A DNA stretch of 64,000 bases from Capillimicrobium parvum (GTDB lineage: Bacteria; Actinomycetota; Thermoleophilia; Solirubrobacterales; Solirubrobacteraceae). The translations under genes and the position numbers were made by a program. Position 1 is the first letter of the stretch; the number at the start of each line of letters is the position of its first letter. The stretch spans positions 1,612,001 through 1,676,000 of the forward strand of contig NZ_CP087164.1 of the NCBI RefSeq assembly GCF_021172045.1. Direction: 5' to 3'. The notes beneath the pieces were generated by a model. The model was given only the letters and a program-made list of their open reading frames with translations, had not been told where the DNA came from and ran no database searches. Of this stretch, positions 23,080 through 31,314 are shown one piece after another.

Positions 23080-24511
23080 GCCGGGAGAGCTCGTCGAGCT
23101 CCTCGCGCAGCCCTTCGATCATCGACCAGACGTCGGGCACCATCTCGCGGTCGGCGACGATGCCGAAGTCCAGATGGTCGAGGTAGCTCATGACGGTGAT
23201 GTTCAGCCCGACGCCGTCGGTGATCACGGACACCGGGTAGTGCGCCTCGAGCCGCGCGCCGGCGCAGAACAGCGGGACGCGCGGGCCCGGCACGTTGGAG
23301 ATGATGAGGTTCAGCGGCGGCCGCCGGCCCGCCAGCACCGAGAGCGTCGTCCGCGCGGCACGGGCGGCGACCGCGGGCGGGATGAAGCGCGTGACGTCGG
23401 TGAGCAGGTCGGCCGGCAGGGCGCGATGGCGGTCCTTGGCCGTCAGGAGCGTGTCGTGCGTGCGCTCCAGGCGCCGGCGCGGGTCGGGCTCGTCGGTGGC
23501 GACCGGAACGACCATGACCGACACGCGGTTGCCGAACGTGCCCGACTGCTCCGGTGAGCGCACCGAGACCGGCACCATCGCCAGCAGCGGCTCCGCGGGA
23601 AGGGCGTCGTGGTCCATGAGCCAGCGCCGGACGGCGCCCGCGGAGATCGAGACGACCACGTCGTTGACCGTGAAGCCGTACGCGTTCTTGATCTCCTTGA
23701 CCGCGTCGAGCGAGAGCCGGCCGAAGGCGAAGCGCCGGTGCGGCGAGATCGGCCCGTTGAACGGCGTGATCGGCGCCGGCGCGGTCGGGAACTCGAGGAC
23801 GTCGTGCTGGGGGCCGGGGACGATGCGCTGTGCGACGCGGCTGAGGATCCTGAGGCCGGGGAGGTCCCGGGTGCCGGGCAGCGCGCGCAGATAGGGCAGC
23901 GTCCCCGGCACGGCCCGCAGCGCCCGCAGCGGCTGCAACGGGAGGTTCGCGATGCCGCGGGCGAGCATCTCGGCCTCGGTCGGCTCACGCTCGGCCGGCG
24001 ACGGCTCCGGGGGCGGGACGTCGCGGCCCTCGGGCGATGGGTCGAGCAGCGCGGTCAGGATCTCGGCGCCCGAGACGCCGTCGACCACCGCATGGTGGAT
24101 CTTCGTCAGCATCGCGACGCGGCCGTCCGGCAGGCCGTGGATGAGGTAGAGCTCCCACAGGGGCCGCGAGCGGTCCAGCGGCCGGGCGACGATGCGGGCG
24201 ACCTGCTCGGCCAGCTTGTCGTCGCCGGCACCGGGCGGCAGCGCCAGGTCGCGGACGTGGAAGTCGAGGTCGAAGTGGGGGTCCTCGATCCACGACGGGT
24301 AGTCGAGCCCGAGCGGCACGTTGACGAGCTTCCAGCGCATCGGCGGCAGGAGCGGCAGCCGCTCGCTGACCAGCCGGCTCAGGTCCGCCACGTCGAGCGT
24401 GCCGGACGGCGTCGTCGACGGGTCCAGGATCGCCAGCCCCGAGACGTGGCCGACCGTCCGCGGGCTCTCGATGGCCAGGAACTGCGCGTCGAGACTGGTC
24501 AACTGCCGCAT
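22976..24511 (-). CDS. Wax ester synthase/diacylglycerol acyltransferase (WS/DGAT)
   Basis: 511 residues with an AGGAGG ribosome site before the start. The active-site motif HHAVVDG is in AMLTKIHHAVVDGVSGAEIL (about residue 135), and the family signatures PLWELYLIHGLPDGR, NDVVVSISAGAVRRWL, LNLIISNVPGPR and YPVSVITDGVGLNITVMSYLDHLDFGIVADRE are all present. It esterifies acyl-CoA to fatty alcohols or diacylglycerol for storage lipid. The proline/arginine-rich last 30 residues lie inside the tgt overlap and may be a late extension. Confidence 0.95.
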   Translation of the reverse strand: MRQLTSLDAQFLAIESPRTVGHVSGLAILDPSTTPSGTLDVADLSRLVSERLPLLPPMRWKLVNVPLGLDYPSWIEDPHFDLDFHVRDLALPPGAGDDKLAEQVARIVARPLDRSRPLWELYLIHGLPDGRVAMLTKIHHAVVDGVSGAEILTALLDPSPEGRDVPPPEPSPAEREPTEAEMLARGIANLPLQPLRALRAVPGTLPYLRALPGTRDLPGLRILSRVAQRIVPGPQHDVLEFPTAPAPITPFNGPISPHRRFAFGRLSLDAVKEIKNAYGFTVNDVVVSISAGAVRRWLMDHDALPAEPLLAMVPVSVRSPEQSGTFGNRVSVMVVPVATDEPDPRRRLERTHDTLLTAKDRHRALPADLLTDVTRFIPPAVAARAARTTLSVLAGRRPPLNLIISNVPGPRVPLFCAGARLEAHYPVSVITDGVGLNITVMSYLDHLDFGIVADREMVPDVWSMIEGLREELDELSRLTPRFWKAPAPRRSARRRPPRATSPAGSPPADRS

Positions 24512-24589
24512 GTCACCCTCCTGCTCGCAGGCCGGGTATCCGGCTGCGACGTGAAGCTACCGCGTTCGCGCGCAGTTGGGAGAGGGCGC

Positions 24590-24691
24590 CGCGCCTACGC
24601 CGACGGGGACCGCGGCGACAGCGGCCCCGAGCCGGGCCCCCGCGCCTACGCCGACGGGGGCCGCGGCGACAGCGGTCCCGAGCCGGGCCCC
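24590..24691. repeat. 51-bp tandem duplication at the 3' end of the SDR gene
   Basis: Two adjacent 51-base copies (24590-24640 and 24641-24691) differ at two positions. The unit equals 17 codons. The copy nearest the gene encodes the C-terminal GPGSGPLSPRPPSA and stop; the second is now untranslated spacer before the WS/DGAT gene. Confidence 0.9.
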
Positions 24692-25515
24692 TGGGGGTTG
24701 GCCTCGGCGATGCCGATCGCCTCGCGGACGTCCTTGCGGCGCGCCGCGCCGAGCCCGATGAGCGGGTTGAGCACCCCGCGCCCCCAGAGCGCGAGTCCGA
24801 CCCACTTCGGCGCGTAGACCCGCCGCGCCCGGGTCTCGACGCCGGTGACGATCGCGGCGGTCGCATCGGCCAGCGGCGCCGGCTTGCCGATCAGCCCGCC
24901 GGCCTGCGTCGCCGGGTGCCGCTGGGCCTCGCGCACCATGTCGGTGTCGATGAACGAGAAGTAGGCACAGCCCACGGCGACGCCCTTGTGGGCGAGCTCG
25001 CCGCGCAGCGCGTCCGCGAACGCCTCGACCGCCGCTTTGCTCGCCGCGTACGGCGCCATCATCGGCGCGTGCATCGCCGCGGCCAGCGAGGCGACCGGCA
25101 GGATGTAGCCGCGCCGGTCGATGACGTGCGCCAGGGCGGCATGGACCGTGTGGTAGACGCCGAGGACGTTGACCTCGATCGTCCGTTCGAACGCGGCGGG
25201 GTCGAGCGTCGTCACGGTGCCCATCGGCGAGATGCCGGCGTTCGCGATCACCACGTCGATGCCGCCGAAGCGCTCGGCGGTGCCCGCCACGGCGGCGTCC
25301 ATCGCCGCCCGGTCGGTGACGTCGGCCTCGAACCACGCGGCGCGGTCGCCCAGCTCGCCGGCCAGCGCGGCGAGGCGCTCGGGCTCGAGGCCCACGAGCG
25401 CGACCTGCGCGCCACGGCCGTGCAGCTCGCGCGCCGCCGCCGCGCCGATCCCACGGGCGGCGCCGGTGACGAGCACGACCTTGCCGGACACCGGGTAGCT
25501 CGTGCGGCGGGCCAT
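24646..25515 (-). CDS. Short-chain dehydrogenase/reductase
   Basis: 289 residues. Classical SDR: cofactor motif VVLVTGAARGIGAAAA, NAG in VVIANAGISPMG, active-site Ser and YxxxK in SLAAAMHAPMMAPYAASKAAVEAF, and FIDTDMVRE after it. A C-terminal extension with RARRVYAPKWVGLALWGRGVLNPLIGLG suggests membrane contact, as in lipid-related SDRs. It precedes the WS/DGAT gene on the same strand, which makes a fatty-alcohol or lipid role attractive but unproven. A -10 TAGTCT lies nine bases before the start. Confidence 0.9.
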   Translation of the reverse strand: MARRTSYPVSGKVVLVTGAARGIGAAAARELHGRGAQVALVGLEPERLAALAGELGDRAAWFEADVTDRAAMDAAVAGTAERFGGIDVVIANAGISPMGTVTTLDPAAFERTIEVNVLGVYHTVHAALAHVIDRRGYILPVASLAAAMHAPMMAPYAASKAAVEAFADALRGELAHKGVAVGCAYFSFIDTDMVREAQRHPATQAGGLIGKPAPLADATAAIVTGVETRARRVYAPKWVGLALWGRGVLNPLIGLGAARRKDVREAIGIAEANPQGPGSGPLSPRPPSA

Positions 25516-25559
25516 CGGCGGGCGAGACTACTCCACGGCCCGCGCGCGCGGCGCCGCGC

Positions 25560-26777
25560 CTACTTCGTGTTGTCGGAGATGAGCTGCTTCATCGCGTCCA
25601 CGCTCTGCTGCACCGAGTCGTAGACGACCCTGCGCAGCTGCACGCGCTGGCTGTCGCTCATCGAGGACACGATCGCGATCCCGACGCCCGCCCCGATCAG
25701 GGCGAGCACGAGGAGCACGGCGAGCGTGCGCCGCCGGCGCTGGCGCTTGGTGGGCCGTCCACGAGCGGCCGTGCGGGCGGCGGCGGGCGCGGGGGCCGGG
25801 GCCGGGCCCGGGCGACGCCGGTTCACCGGCTCGCGCGGGACCACGCGGGGCTGCTCGCTGGTGGCGCCGCCGCGGTCGTGGGCGCCGAGCACCGAGGTCG
25901 CCTCGGTGCCGCCCATGAAGCTCGTTGCCGCGGTCGCCTCCTCGGGCGCGATGCCCGCGGCCGCCCGGTCGAGCGCCTCGCCCATCGTCCGCGCGCTCCC
26001 GTAGCGGGCGCGCGGGTGGATCGACAGCGCGACCGCCACCGCGGACGCGAGCGCCGGGTTGACGTCGCCGCGCAGCCGGTCCAGCGGCGGCGGCACCTCG
26101 CGCTGCTGCTTGAGCACCAGCTCCGACAGCGAGGCGGCCTCGTATGGAAGCCGGCCGGCCAGGCACTGGTAGGTGACGACGCCGAGCGAGTAGAGGTCCG
26201 CCTGGGGCCCGGCCTCCTCGCCGGCCGCCTGTTCGGGCGCCAGGTAGGCGGCCGTGCCGAGCACGGAGCCCACCTGCGTGATCGACGACTGATCGGTCGC
26301 CCGCGCGATCCCGAAGTCGGCGAGCTTGACGATCCCGTCCGGCGTGATGAGCAGGTTGCCGGGCTTGACGTCGCGGTGCACGACGCCCTGGCGGTGCGCG
26401 TAGTCCAGCCCGTGGCAGGCCTGGACGACGATGTCGAGCGTCTCCGCGACGTCGAGCTGCGGGCGCTCGCGCAGCAGCTGGGCCAGCGACTGGCCGGGGA
26501 CGTACTCCATGACGATGAAGTGGCGCCCGCTGGCCGGGTCCAGGCCCGAGTCGAAGACCTGGACGACGTTGGGGTGCACGAGCTTGGCCGCCGACAGCGC
26601 CTCGCGCTGGAAGCGCGAGACGAAGGTCGGATCGTCGGCGAGGTGCTCGGCGAGCAGCTTGATCGCGACGTGGCGCTCGAGGCGCGTGTCCGTCGCCAGA
26701 TGCACCGTCGACATGCCGCCCAGCCCGAGGCGCCCCTCGATCCGGTAGCGCCCGGCGATCTCCGTGCCGCCCGTCAT
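25560..26777 (-). CDS. Membrane-anchored Ser/Thr protein kinase (PknB-like, no PASTA)
   Basis: 405 residues. The N-terminal kinase domain has the glycine loop GRLGLGGMSTVHLA, VAIK lysine, catalytic HRDVKPGNLL, DFG in KLADFGIAR, activation segment ending GTAAYLAPEQ, and DLYSLGVVTYQCLAGRLPYEA. A proline/arginine-rich linker (about 300-355) precedes one membrane helix RTLAVLLVLALIGAGVGIAIV and a short outer tail of about 35 residues without PASTA repeats. The start overlaps the stop of the upstream lipoprotein gene by four bases, so the pair is translationally coupled and the lipoprotein may supply the extracellular part. Confidence 0.95.
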   Translation of the reverse strand: MTGGTEIAGRYRIEGRLGLGGMSTVHLATDTRLERHVAIKLLAEHLADDPTFVSRFQREALSAAKLVHPNVVQVFDSGLDPASGRHFIVMEYVPGQSLAQLLRERPQLDVAETLDIVVQACHGLDYAHRQGVVHRDVKPGNLLITPDGIVKLADFGIARATDQSSITQVGSVLGTAAYLAPEQAAGEEAGPQADLYSLGVVTYQCLAGRLPYEAASLSELVLKQQREVPPPLDRLRGDVNPALASAVAVALSIHPRARYGSARTMGEALDRAAAGIAPEEATAATSFMGGTEATSVLGAHDRGGATSEQPRVVPREPVNRRRPGPAPAPAPAAARTAARGRPTKRQRRRRTLAVLLVLALIGAGVGIAIVSSMSDSQRVQLRRVVYDSVQQSVDAMKQLISDNTK

Positions 26778-27349
26778 GGCGTCGCCGCCCCTCCGCCCGT
26801 CCCGCCGGCGCCGCCGGCGCCGGTGTTGCCGGGGACGGTCGCGCCGCCGGAGCCGCCGGTGGTCGTGGGCGGCGGCTCGGTCGCGGGCGGGGTCGTCGGG
26901 ATCGTCGTCGGCGTCGTCTGCGTCGGGACCGTCTCGGTCGGCGTCGTGGGCACCGTCGCGGTCGGCGTCGTGGGCGTCGTCGCGGTGGGCGTGGTCGGCG
27001 TCGTCTGCGTCGTGGTGGTCGGCACGGTGGCCGACTTCGCCGCCTGGATCGCGCAGCGGTCCGGCGAGATCTGCGCGAGGTTCGCGACTCCCTCCTGCAG
27101 GCGCTGGCGCAGGGCGGCGTCGACGCGGCTCGGCAGCCCGTTGACCTGCTGCTGGAGGTCCGCCAGCTCGCCCGGCAGCCCGCCGCACTGCCCGCGGCGC
27201 ACCGAGGATTCGATCTGGTCGAGCTGCTGCTGCATCGCGTCCGCGTCGCTCGATCCGATCAGGCCCCTGGCGTCGCCGCCGCAGGCGACGAGGATCGCGC
27301 ACGCGGTGCCGAGGACGAGGGCGAGCATGCAGGCGAAGGCACGGCGCAT
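26774..27349 (-). CDS. Thr/Pro-repeat lipoprotein coupled to the kinase gene
   Basis: 191 residues. A signal peptide ends in the lipobox LVAC (LGTACAILVACGG). The mature part has a helical segment with ADAMQQQLDQIESSVRRGQCGGLPGELADLQQQV and LRQRLQEGVANLAQ, two further Cys (GQCGG, DRCAI), and then a 60-residue low-complexity tail of TTPT/TPTATVP repeats and a Gly-rich end. It is probably anchored outside the membrane with a wall-spanning stalk. It lies directly upstream of, and overlaps, the Ser/Thr kinase gene. Confidence 0.8.
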   Translation of the reverse strand: MRRAFACMLALVLGTACAILVACGGDARGLIGSSDADAMQQQLDQIESSVRRGQCGGLPGELADLQQQVNGLPSRVDAALRQRLQEGVANLAQISPDRCAIQAAKSATVPTTTTQTTPTTPTATTPTTPTATVPTTPTETVPTQTTPTTIPTTPPATEPPPTTTGGSGGATVPGNTGAGGAGGTGGGAATP

Positions 27350-27351
27350 CC

Positions 27352-28083
27352 TCACTGACCGTAGCCGAGGCGGTCGGCGAGAGAGTCGGGCAGGCGCGCG
27401 GCGCGGATGGCCGCCTGCGCGCCGCCGATGTCGTAGTCGACGCGCCGCCACTGCGCCGTGCGGGCGTCCAGGTCGAGCAGCATCCAGGCGGCCCGCTGGT
27501 CGCCGTCGCGGGGCTGGCCGACCGATCCCGGGTTCAGCAGCCACTCGCCCTCGGCGAGGTCGAGCTCGTCGCCGCCGCGGCGCGGCTCGCCCGTGGCCAG
27601 CTCGCCATCGAGGCGGACGAACGAGAGCGCGACGTGCGAATGGCCGACGATGCAGACCCGGTGGCCCTGCGCGTCGAGGCACAGCTCGGCCAGCAGCGCC
27701 GAGAGCACGTACTCCCAGACGGGATCGCGGGGGCTCGCGTGGTAGAGGCCGACGGAGCGGTCCTCGTCGTGCGTGCGCAGCGTGCGCAGCCAGTCGACGT
27801 TCGCCTCGTCCATGACCTCCCGCGTCCAGCGGGCCGCGATCTCCGCCCCGCGCGAGAACTCGTCGAGCGACAGCTCGCCCGTCACGGCCAGATCGTGGTT
27901 GCCGGACAGGCAGATCGTGGCGTGGCGCCGGGCGAGCTCCACACACGCGTCGGGCTCGGCGCCGTACCCGACGAGATCGCCGAGGCACCAGGTCTCGGCG
28001 GCCACGGTCGTGGCGATGTCGTCGAGGACGGCCTGGAAGGCGTGGCGGTTGCCGTGGATGTCAGAGACGATGGCGACCTGCAT
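27352..28083 (-). CDS. Calcineurin-like metallophosphoesterase (YfcE/diadenosine-type)
   Basis: 243 residues. All dimetal motifs are present: VAIVSDIHGNRHAFQAVLDD, WCLGDLVGYGAEPD, CLSGNHDLAVTGE, and VCIVGHSHVALSF, followed by LLNPGSVGQPRDGD. This arrangement matches the YfcE/MJ0936-like phosphodiesterase group. The natural substrate is not predictable. It is two bases from the lipoprotein gene and probably the first gene of a phosphoesterase-lipoprotein-kinase transcript. Confidence 0.93.
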   Translation of the reverse strand: MQVAIVSDIHGNRHAFQAVLDDIATTVAAETWCLGDLVGYGAEPDACVELARRHATICLSGNHDLAVTGELSLDEFSRGAEIAARWTREVMDEANVDWLRTLRTHDEDRSVGLYHASPRDPVWEYVLSALLAELCLDAQGHRVCIVGHSHVALSFVRLDGELATGEPRRGGDELDLAEGEWLLNPGSVGQPRDGDQRAAWMLLDLDARTAQWRRVDYDIGGAQAAIRAARLPDSLADRLGYGQ

Positions 28084-28304
28084 GGGGGACGCGGTTCGCG
28101 ACCGTACGAGGCTAGTGCAGCCGCCCGGAAGTTCTTCGAGGTATTCGGTGGATGATCGTGCGTGGCTGGGGGCGGTCGCCGGCCGCTCGCATACTGGTGG
28201 TACGTGTGCGGTCGGCGACCGCCGTCAGACGCGTGCGAGCGCCGCCGAGACCCGAAGAACTTGCGGATGGGTGTACTCGTGATCGGGCGATGCGGCGCCG
28301 GCGT
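28084..28304. other. Intergenic region with a long inverted repeat
   Basis: The 221 bases between the phosphoesterase start and the GGDEF-EAL stop have no convincing gene. GCGGTCGCCG (28172-28181) and CGGCGACCGC (28213-28222) form a 10-bp inverted repeat with a 31-base loop, a plausible transcription-end structure for the GGDEF-EAL gene. Confidence 0.4.
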
Positions 28305-30521
28305 TCAGGCGGCGGCGGGCAGCTCGCCGCCGTCGCGGCTGCGCAGCCAGGCCTCGAGCCCGGCGGCGGGAAGCGCGCGCGAGAGCAGGTACCCCTGCGC
28401 GACGGTGCAGCCGGCGTCGGCGAGGTGGCTCCACGCGCCGGCGGTCTCGACGCCCTCCGCGACCACGGTCATGCTCAGGTCGCGCCCCAGCAGCGCCACG
28501 GAGCGCACGATCGCGGCCGAGCCGGCGTCGTCCTTGAGCGCCTGCACGAAGCTGCGGTCGATCTTCAGCTCGTCGACGGGGAGGCGGACGAGGTGGGCGA
28601 GCGAGGCGTGGCCGGTGCCGAAGTCGTCGAGCGAGATGGGGCAGCCGAGCTCGCGCAGCTCCTGAAGCGTCGTCATCACCCGCTCGGGCTGCGCCATCAC
28701 GGTGTTCTCGGTGACCTCGATCTTCAGCCAGCGGCCGGCGAGGTCGTGGGCGTCGAGGAGCGCCTGCACCTCGCCGGCCAGCGCACCGTCGACGAGGTCG
28801 GCGGTGGCGAGGTTGACGGCGACGGGCAGGTCGACGCCGCTCGCCCGCCAGCGCGCGGCCTGGGCGACCGCCTCGCGCAGGACGTAGCGGCCCAGCCGGC
28901 GCATCATCCCGGCGCCCTCGAGCGCGCTGAGGAAGGCGCCCGGGGCGAGCAGCCCGCGGCTCGGGTGCTGCCAGCGGACCAGCGCCTCGACCGCCACGAT
29001 GCGCCCGTCGATCAGGTCGGCCTGCGGCTGGTAATGCAGGACGAGCTCGTCGGCGTGCTCGAGCGCGCGGCGCAGCTCGCCGATGAGCGCGAGCTTGTCG
29101 CGCGAGTGCTCGTCGCGGCTGGCGTCGTACTCGACGACCTGCACGCCCGCGCCCTTGGCCTGGTACATCGCCACGTCGGCGCGCTGCAGCAGCTCCTCGA
29201 CGGTCGTGCCGTCGTCGGGATGCACGGCGATGCCGACGCTCGCGTCGACGTGCAGGCGCAGGTCGCCGAGCGAGAACGACTGGTCGAGCGTGTCCTGCAG
29301 GCGCTTGGCCACCTGGCGGGCTCCCGCGGCGCCCGCGCCCGGGCACAGCACGGCGAACTCGTCGCCGCCGAGGCGGGCCAGCGTGTCCGCCGGGCGCAGC
29401 GCCGACGACAGGCGCGGGCCCAGCTGGCTGAGGAGGAGGTCGCCGGCCTGATGGCCGAGGGTGTCGTTGAGCTCCTTGAAGCGGTCCAGGTCGAGCATGA
29501 GCACCGCCGCCGGGCGCCCGGGATGGCGGTGCAGCTGGGTGCGCAGGGCGTCGAGGAACCCGCGGCGGTTGCTGAGGCCGGTCAGCTCGTCGGTGTGCGC
29601 GAGACGGTGCGAATCCGGCATGTCGCGCATCTGGACGTAGGAGTCCAGCGCGCGGTAGCTGGCCACGAGGACGGCCGCGACGGCCAGCCAGAGGCCCGCG
29701 GGCCACAACGTGACGAAGTTGCCGGCGATGACGATCCCGAGGCTGGCGAGGAACAGCGCGAACGGCCAGGCGAGCCGCTTGGCGACCGTCATCGTCGCGG
29801 GCGGGATCGCGCGGGAGCTCTGCCACGGCGCGACCGCGATCACGAGCATCGCCGCCGACCACAGCAGCACGCTCAGCGAGGTCGGTGATCCGCCGCCCTG
29901 GGAGACCCATAGCAGGTCGCCGGCGGCCAGGACGATCATCGCACCGCCCCACACGACCCAGTCGCGCCCCGGCTGCCAGCGCGCGATCGTGAACATCGCG
30001 ACCACCAGCGCGATCAGCGCGATGTCGGTCACCGGGAACGCGAGCTTGGAGACGTCGTCGGCGCTGCCGGGCATGAGCAGCGGCAGGATGATCCCGAAGC
30101 CGATCGCTGCGATGCCGAGCACGCCGGCGACGGCGTCCAGCCACAGCCCGACCGGCAGCCGCGGGCAGCGGTCCCTCAGCTCGAGGGCCAGGAACACCAC
30201 CATGCACGGGTAGAAGGCGAGGAAGAGGAACAGGTCGGGCGTCGTGGAGCCGTGCTGGAACGAGTAGGTCCACAGCACGTTGCCGGCCGCCCACGAGCCG
30301 ACGCCCAGCGCCGCGATCAGCCAGTGCCGGCGGCGCACGGTGAAGGCGCAGACGAGCACGCCCAGGAAGGCGATGCCCGGGATGAGGGCGGCGGCCGCAT
30401 CGTCGAAGATCGCGTCGCCCGTCGCGCCGGGCCACGCGCCCAGGACGTGCAGGAGCTGGCCGGCGAGCAGGATGCCGGCGACGGCGTAGAGGGCGCGCAG
30501 CCAAGGGGGAGCCGAACCCAT
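28305..30521 (-). CDS. Membrane-bound GGDEF-EAL protein (c-di-GMP turnover)
   Basis: 738 residues. The first 270 residues hold eight to ten hydrophobic helices, an integral membrane sensor of MASE type. The GGDEF domain starts at HTDELTGLSNRRGFLDAL and has an intact RLGGDEFAVL (about residue 386). The EAL domain shows EALVRWQHP (about 509), NLATADLVDG, KIEVTENTVM, SLDDFGTGHASLAHL and DELKIDRSFV, so the metal ligands for phosphodiesterase activity are kept. Both making and degrading c-di-GMP are possible. No other c-di-GMP gene is in the window. Confidence 0.95.
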   Translation of the reverse strand: MGSAPPWLRALYAVAGILLAGQLLHVLGAWPGATGDAIFDDAAAALIPGIAFLGVLVCAFTVRRRHWLIAALGVGSWAAGNVLWTYSFQHGSTTPDLFLFLAFYPCMVVFLALELRDRCPRLPVGLWLDAVAGVLGIAAIGFGIILPLLMPGSADDVSKLAFPVTDIALIALVVAMFTIARWQPGRDWVVWGGAMIVLAAGDLLWVSQGGGSPTSLSVLLWSAAMLVIAVAPWQSSRAIPPATMTVAKRLAWPFALFLASLGIVIAGNFVTLWPAGLWLAVAAVLVASYRALDSYVQMRDMPDSHRLAHTDELTGLSNRRGFLDALRTQLHRHPGRPAAVLMLDLDRFKELNDTLGHQAGDLLLSQLGPRLSSALRPADTLARLGGDEFAVLCPGAGAAGARQVAKRLQDTLDQSFSLGDLRLHVDASVGIAVHPDDGTTVEELLQRADVAMYQAKGAGVQVVEYDASRDEHSRDKLALIGELRRALEHADELVLHYQPQADLIDGRIVAVEALVRWQHPSRGLLAPGAFLSALEGAGMMRRLGRYVLREAVAQAARWRASGVDLPVAVNLATADLVDGALAGEVQALLDAHDLAGRWLKIEVTENTVMAQPERVMTTLQELRELGCPISLDDFGTGHASLAHLVRLPVDELKIDRSFVQALKDDAGSAAIVRSVALLGRDLSMTVVAEGVETAGAWSHLADAGCTVAQGYLLSRALPAAGLEAWLRSRDGGELPAAA

Positions 30522-30568
30522 GCCCCGGTCATCGACCGGTCAGGCCGACTGGTTGAGCGCGGCTCCGG

Positions 30569-30883
30569 CTACTGCGGCTGCGGCGGCTGCTCGCCGCCGA
30601 ACTCGGGCAGGTTCTTGATGCCCTCGCGGGTGCGCCACTTGGAGTAGTTGTCCTCCATCGCGTCGATCAGCTCGCGCATGAACCGCGGCGAGAGGTTGAC
30701 GCGGGAGACGACCACACCGGGGATCTCGTCGTCCTCCACCTCGTGGTCGACGCGAGCGAACGTGATCGTGAACTCGTAGTCGCTGTGACTGACGTTCGCG
30801 AAGTTCGCGTACACCCCGGCCATGATCTCCGGCGAGAAGTGGATGTTGATGTGGCGCTCTGGGCCCTGGTCGTCGCCTGCCAT
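30569..30883 (-). CDS. DUF3467 family protein
   Basis: 104 residues from ATG 30883. The block INIHFSPEIMAGVYANFANVSHSDYEFTITFARV is the DUF3467 signature, and NLSPRFMRELIDAMEDNYSKWRTREGIKNLPEF completes the domain. Family members are widespread, small and cytosolic, of unknown function. It is divergent from rlmH with only 19 bases between the starts. Confidence 0.85.
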   Translation of the reverse strand: MAGDDQGPERHINIHFSPEIMAGVYANFANVSHSDYEFTITFARVDHEVEDDEIPGVVVSRVNLSPRFMRELIDAMEDNYSKWRTREGIKNLPEFGGEQPPQPQ

Positions 30884-30902
30884 GCGCTTAGCATCCCAGG
30901 TC

Positions 30903-31310
30903 GTGAGGCTCATCGTCGTGTCCGTCGGCCGTCTGCGCCCGCCGTACGTCGACGACGTCCTGCACTACAAGAAGCTCCTCGCCCGGCACGCGCGCCTCGA
31001 GCTCATCGAGGTCCGTGAGGACGAGCGGGTCGCGCGCCGCATCCCGGAGCGGGCGTTCGTATCGCTGCTGGACCGCCAGGGCGAGGCGTTCGACTCGCTG
31101 TCCTTCTCGCGCTTCCTCGAGGACCGCCGCCAGTCGGGCCGGGATCTCTGCTTCGTGATCGGCGGCCCGGTGGGCCTCGACCTGGAGGGCGTCGACCACC
31201 GCTTCTCGCTCGGGCCGCTGACGCTGCCCCACCAGCTCGCCCGCGTCGTCCTGCTCGAGCAGCTCCTGCGCGGCCACAAGATCCTGGCCAACGAGCCATA
31301 CCATCTGTGA
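30903..31310 (+). CDS. rlmH: 23S rRNA pseudouridine-1915 N3-methyltransferase
   Basis: 135 residues from GTG 30903; the open frame reaches upstream but into the divergent gene. SPOUT-family features: RLIVVSVGRLRPPYVDDVLHYKKLL at the N-terminus and the knotted SAM site LCFVIGGPVGLDLEGVDHRFSLGPLTLPHQLARVVLLEQLLRGHKILANEPYHL. E. coli RlmH has 155 residues, so this copy is compact with a trimmed middle. It modifies helix 69 of the 50S subunit. argS starts four bases after its stop. Confidence 0.95.
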   Translation: MRLIVVSVGRLRPPYVDDVLHYKKLLARHARLELIEVREDERVARRIPERAFVSLLDRQGEAFDSLSFSRFLEDRRQSGRDLCFVIGGPVGLDLEGVDHRFSLGPLTLPHQLARVVLLEQLLRGHKILANEPYHL

Positions 31311-31314
31311 TCCC

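Noticed and set aside
28152-29888. A 578-codon plus-strand frame opposite the GGDEF-EAL gene
   Set aside because: No domain features; the minus strand carries intact GGDEF and EAL signatures.
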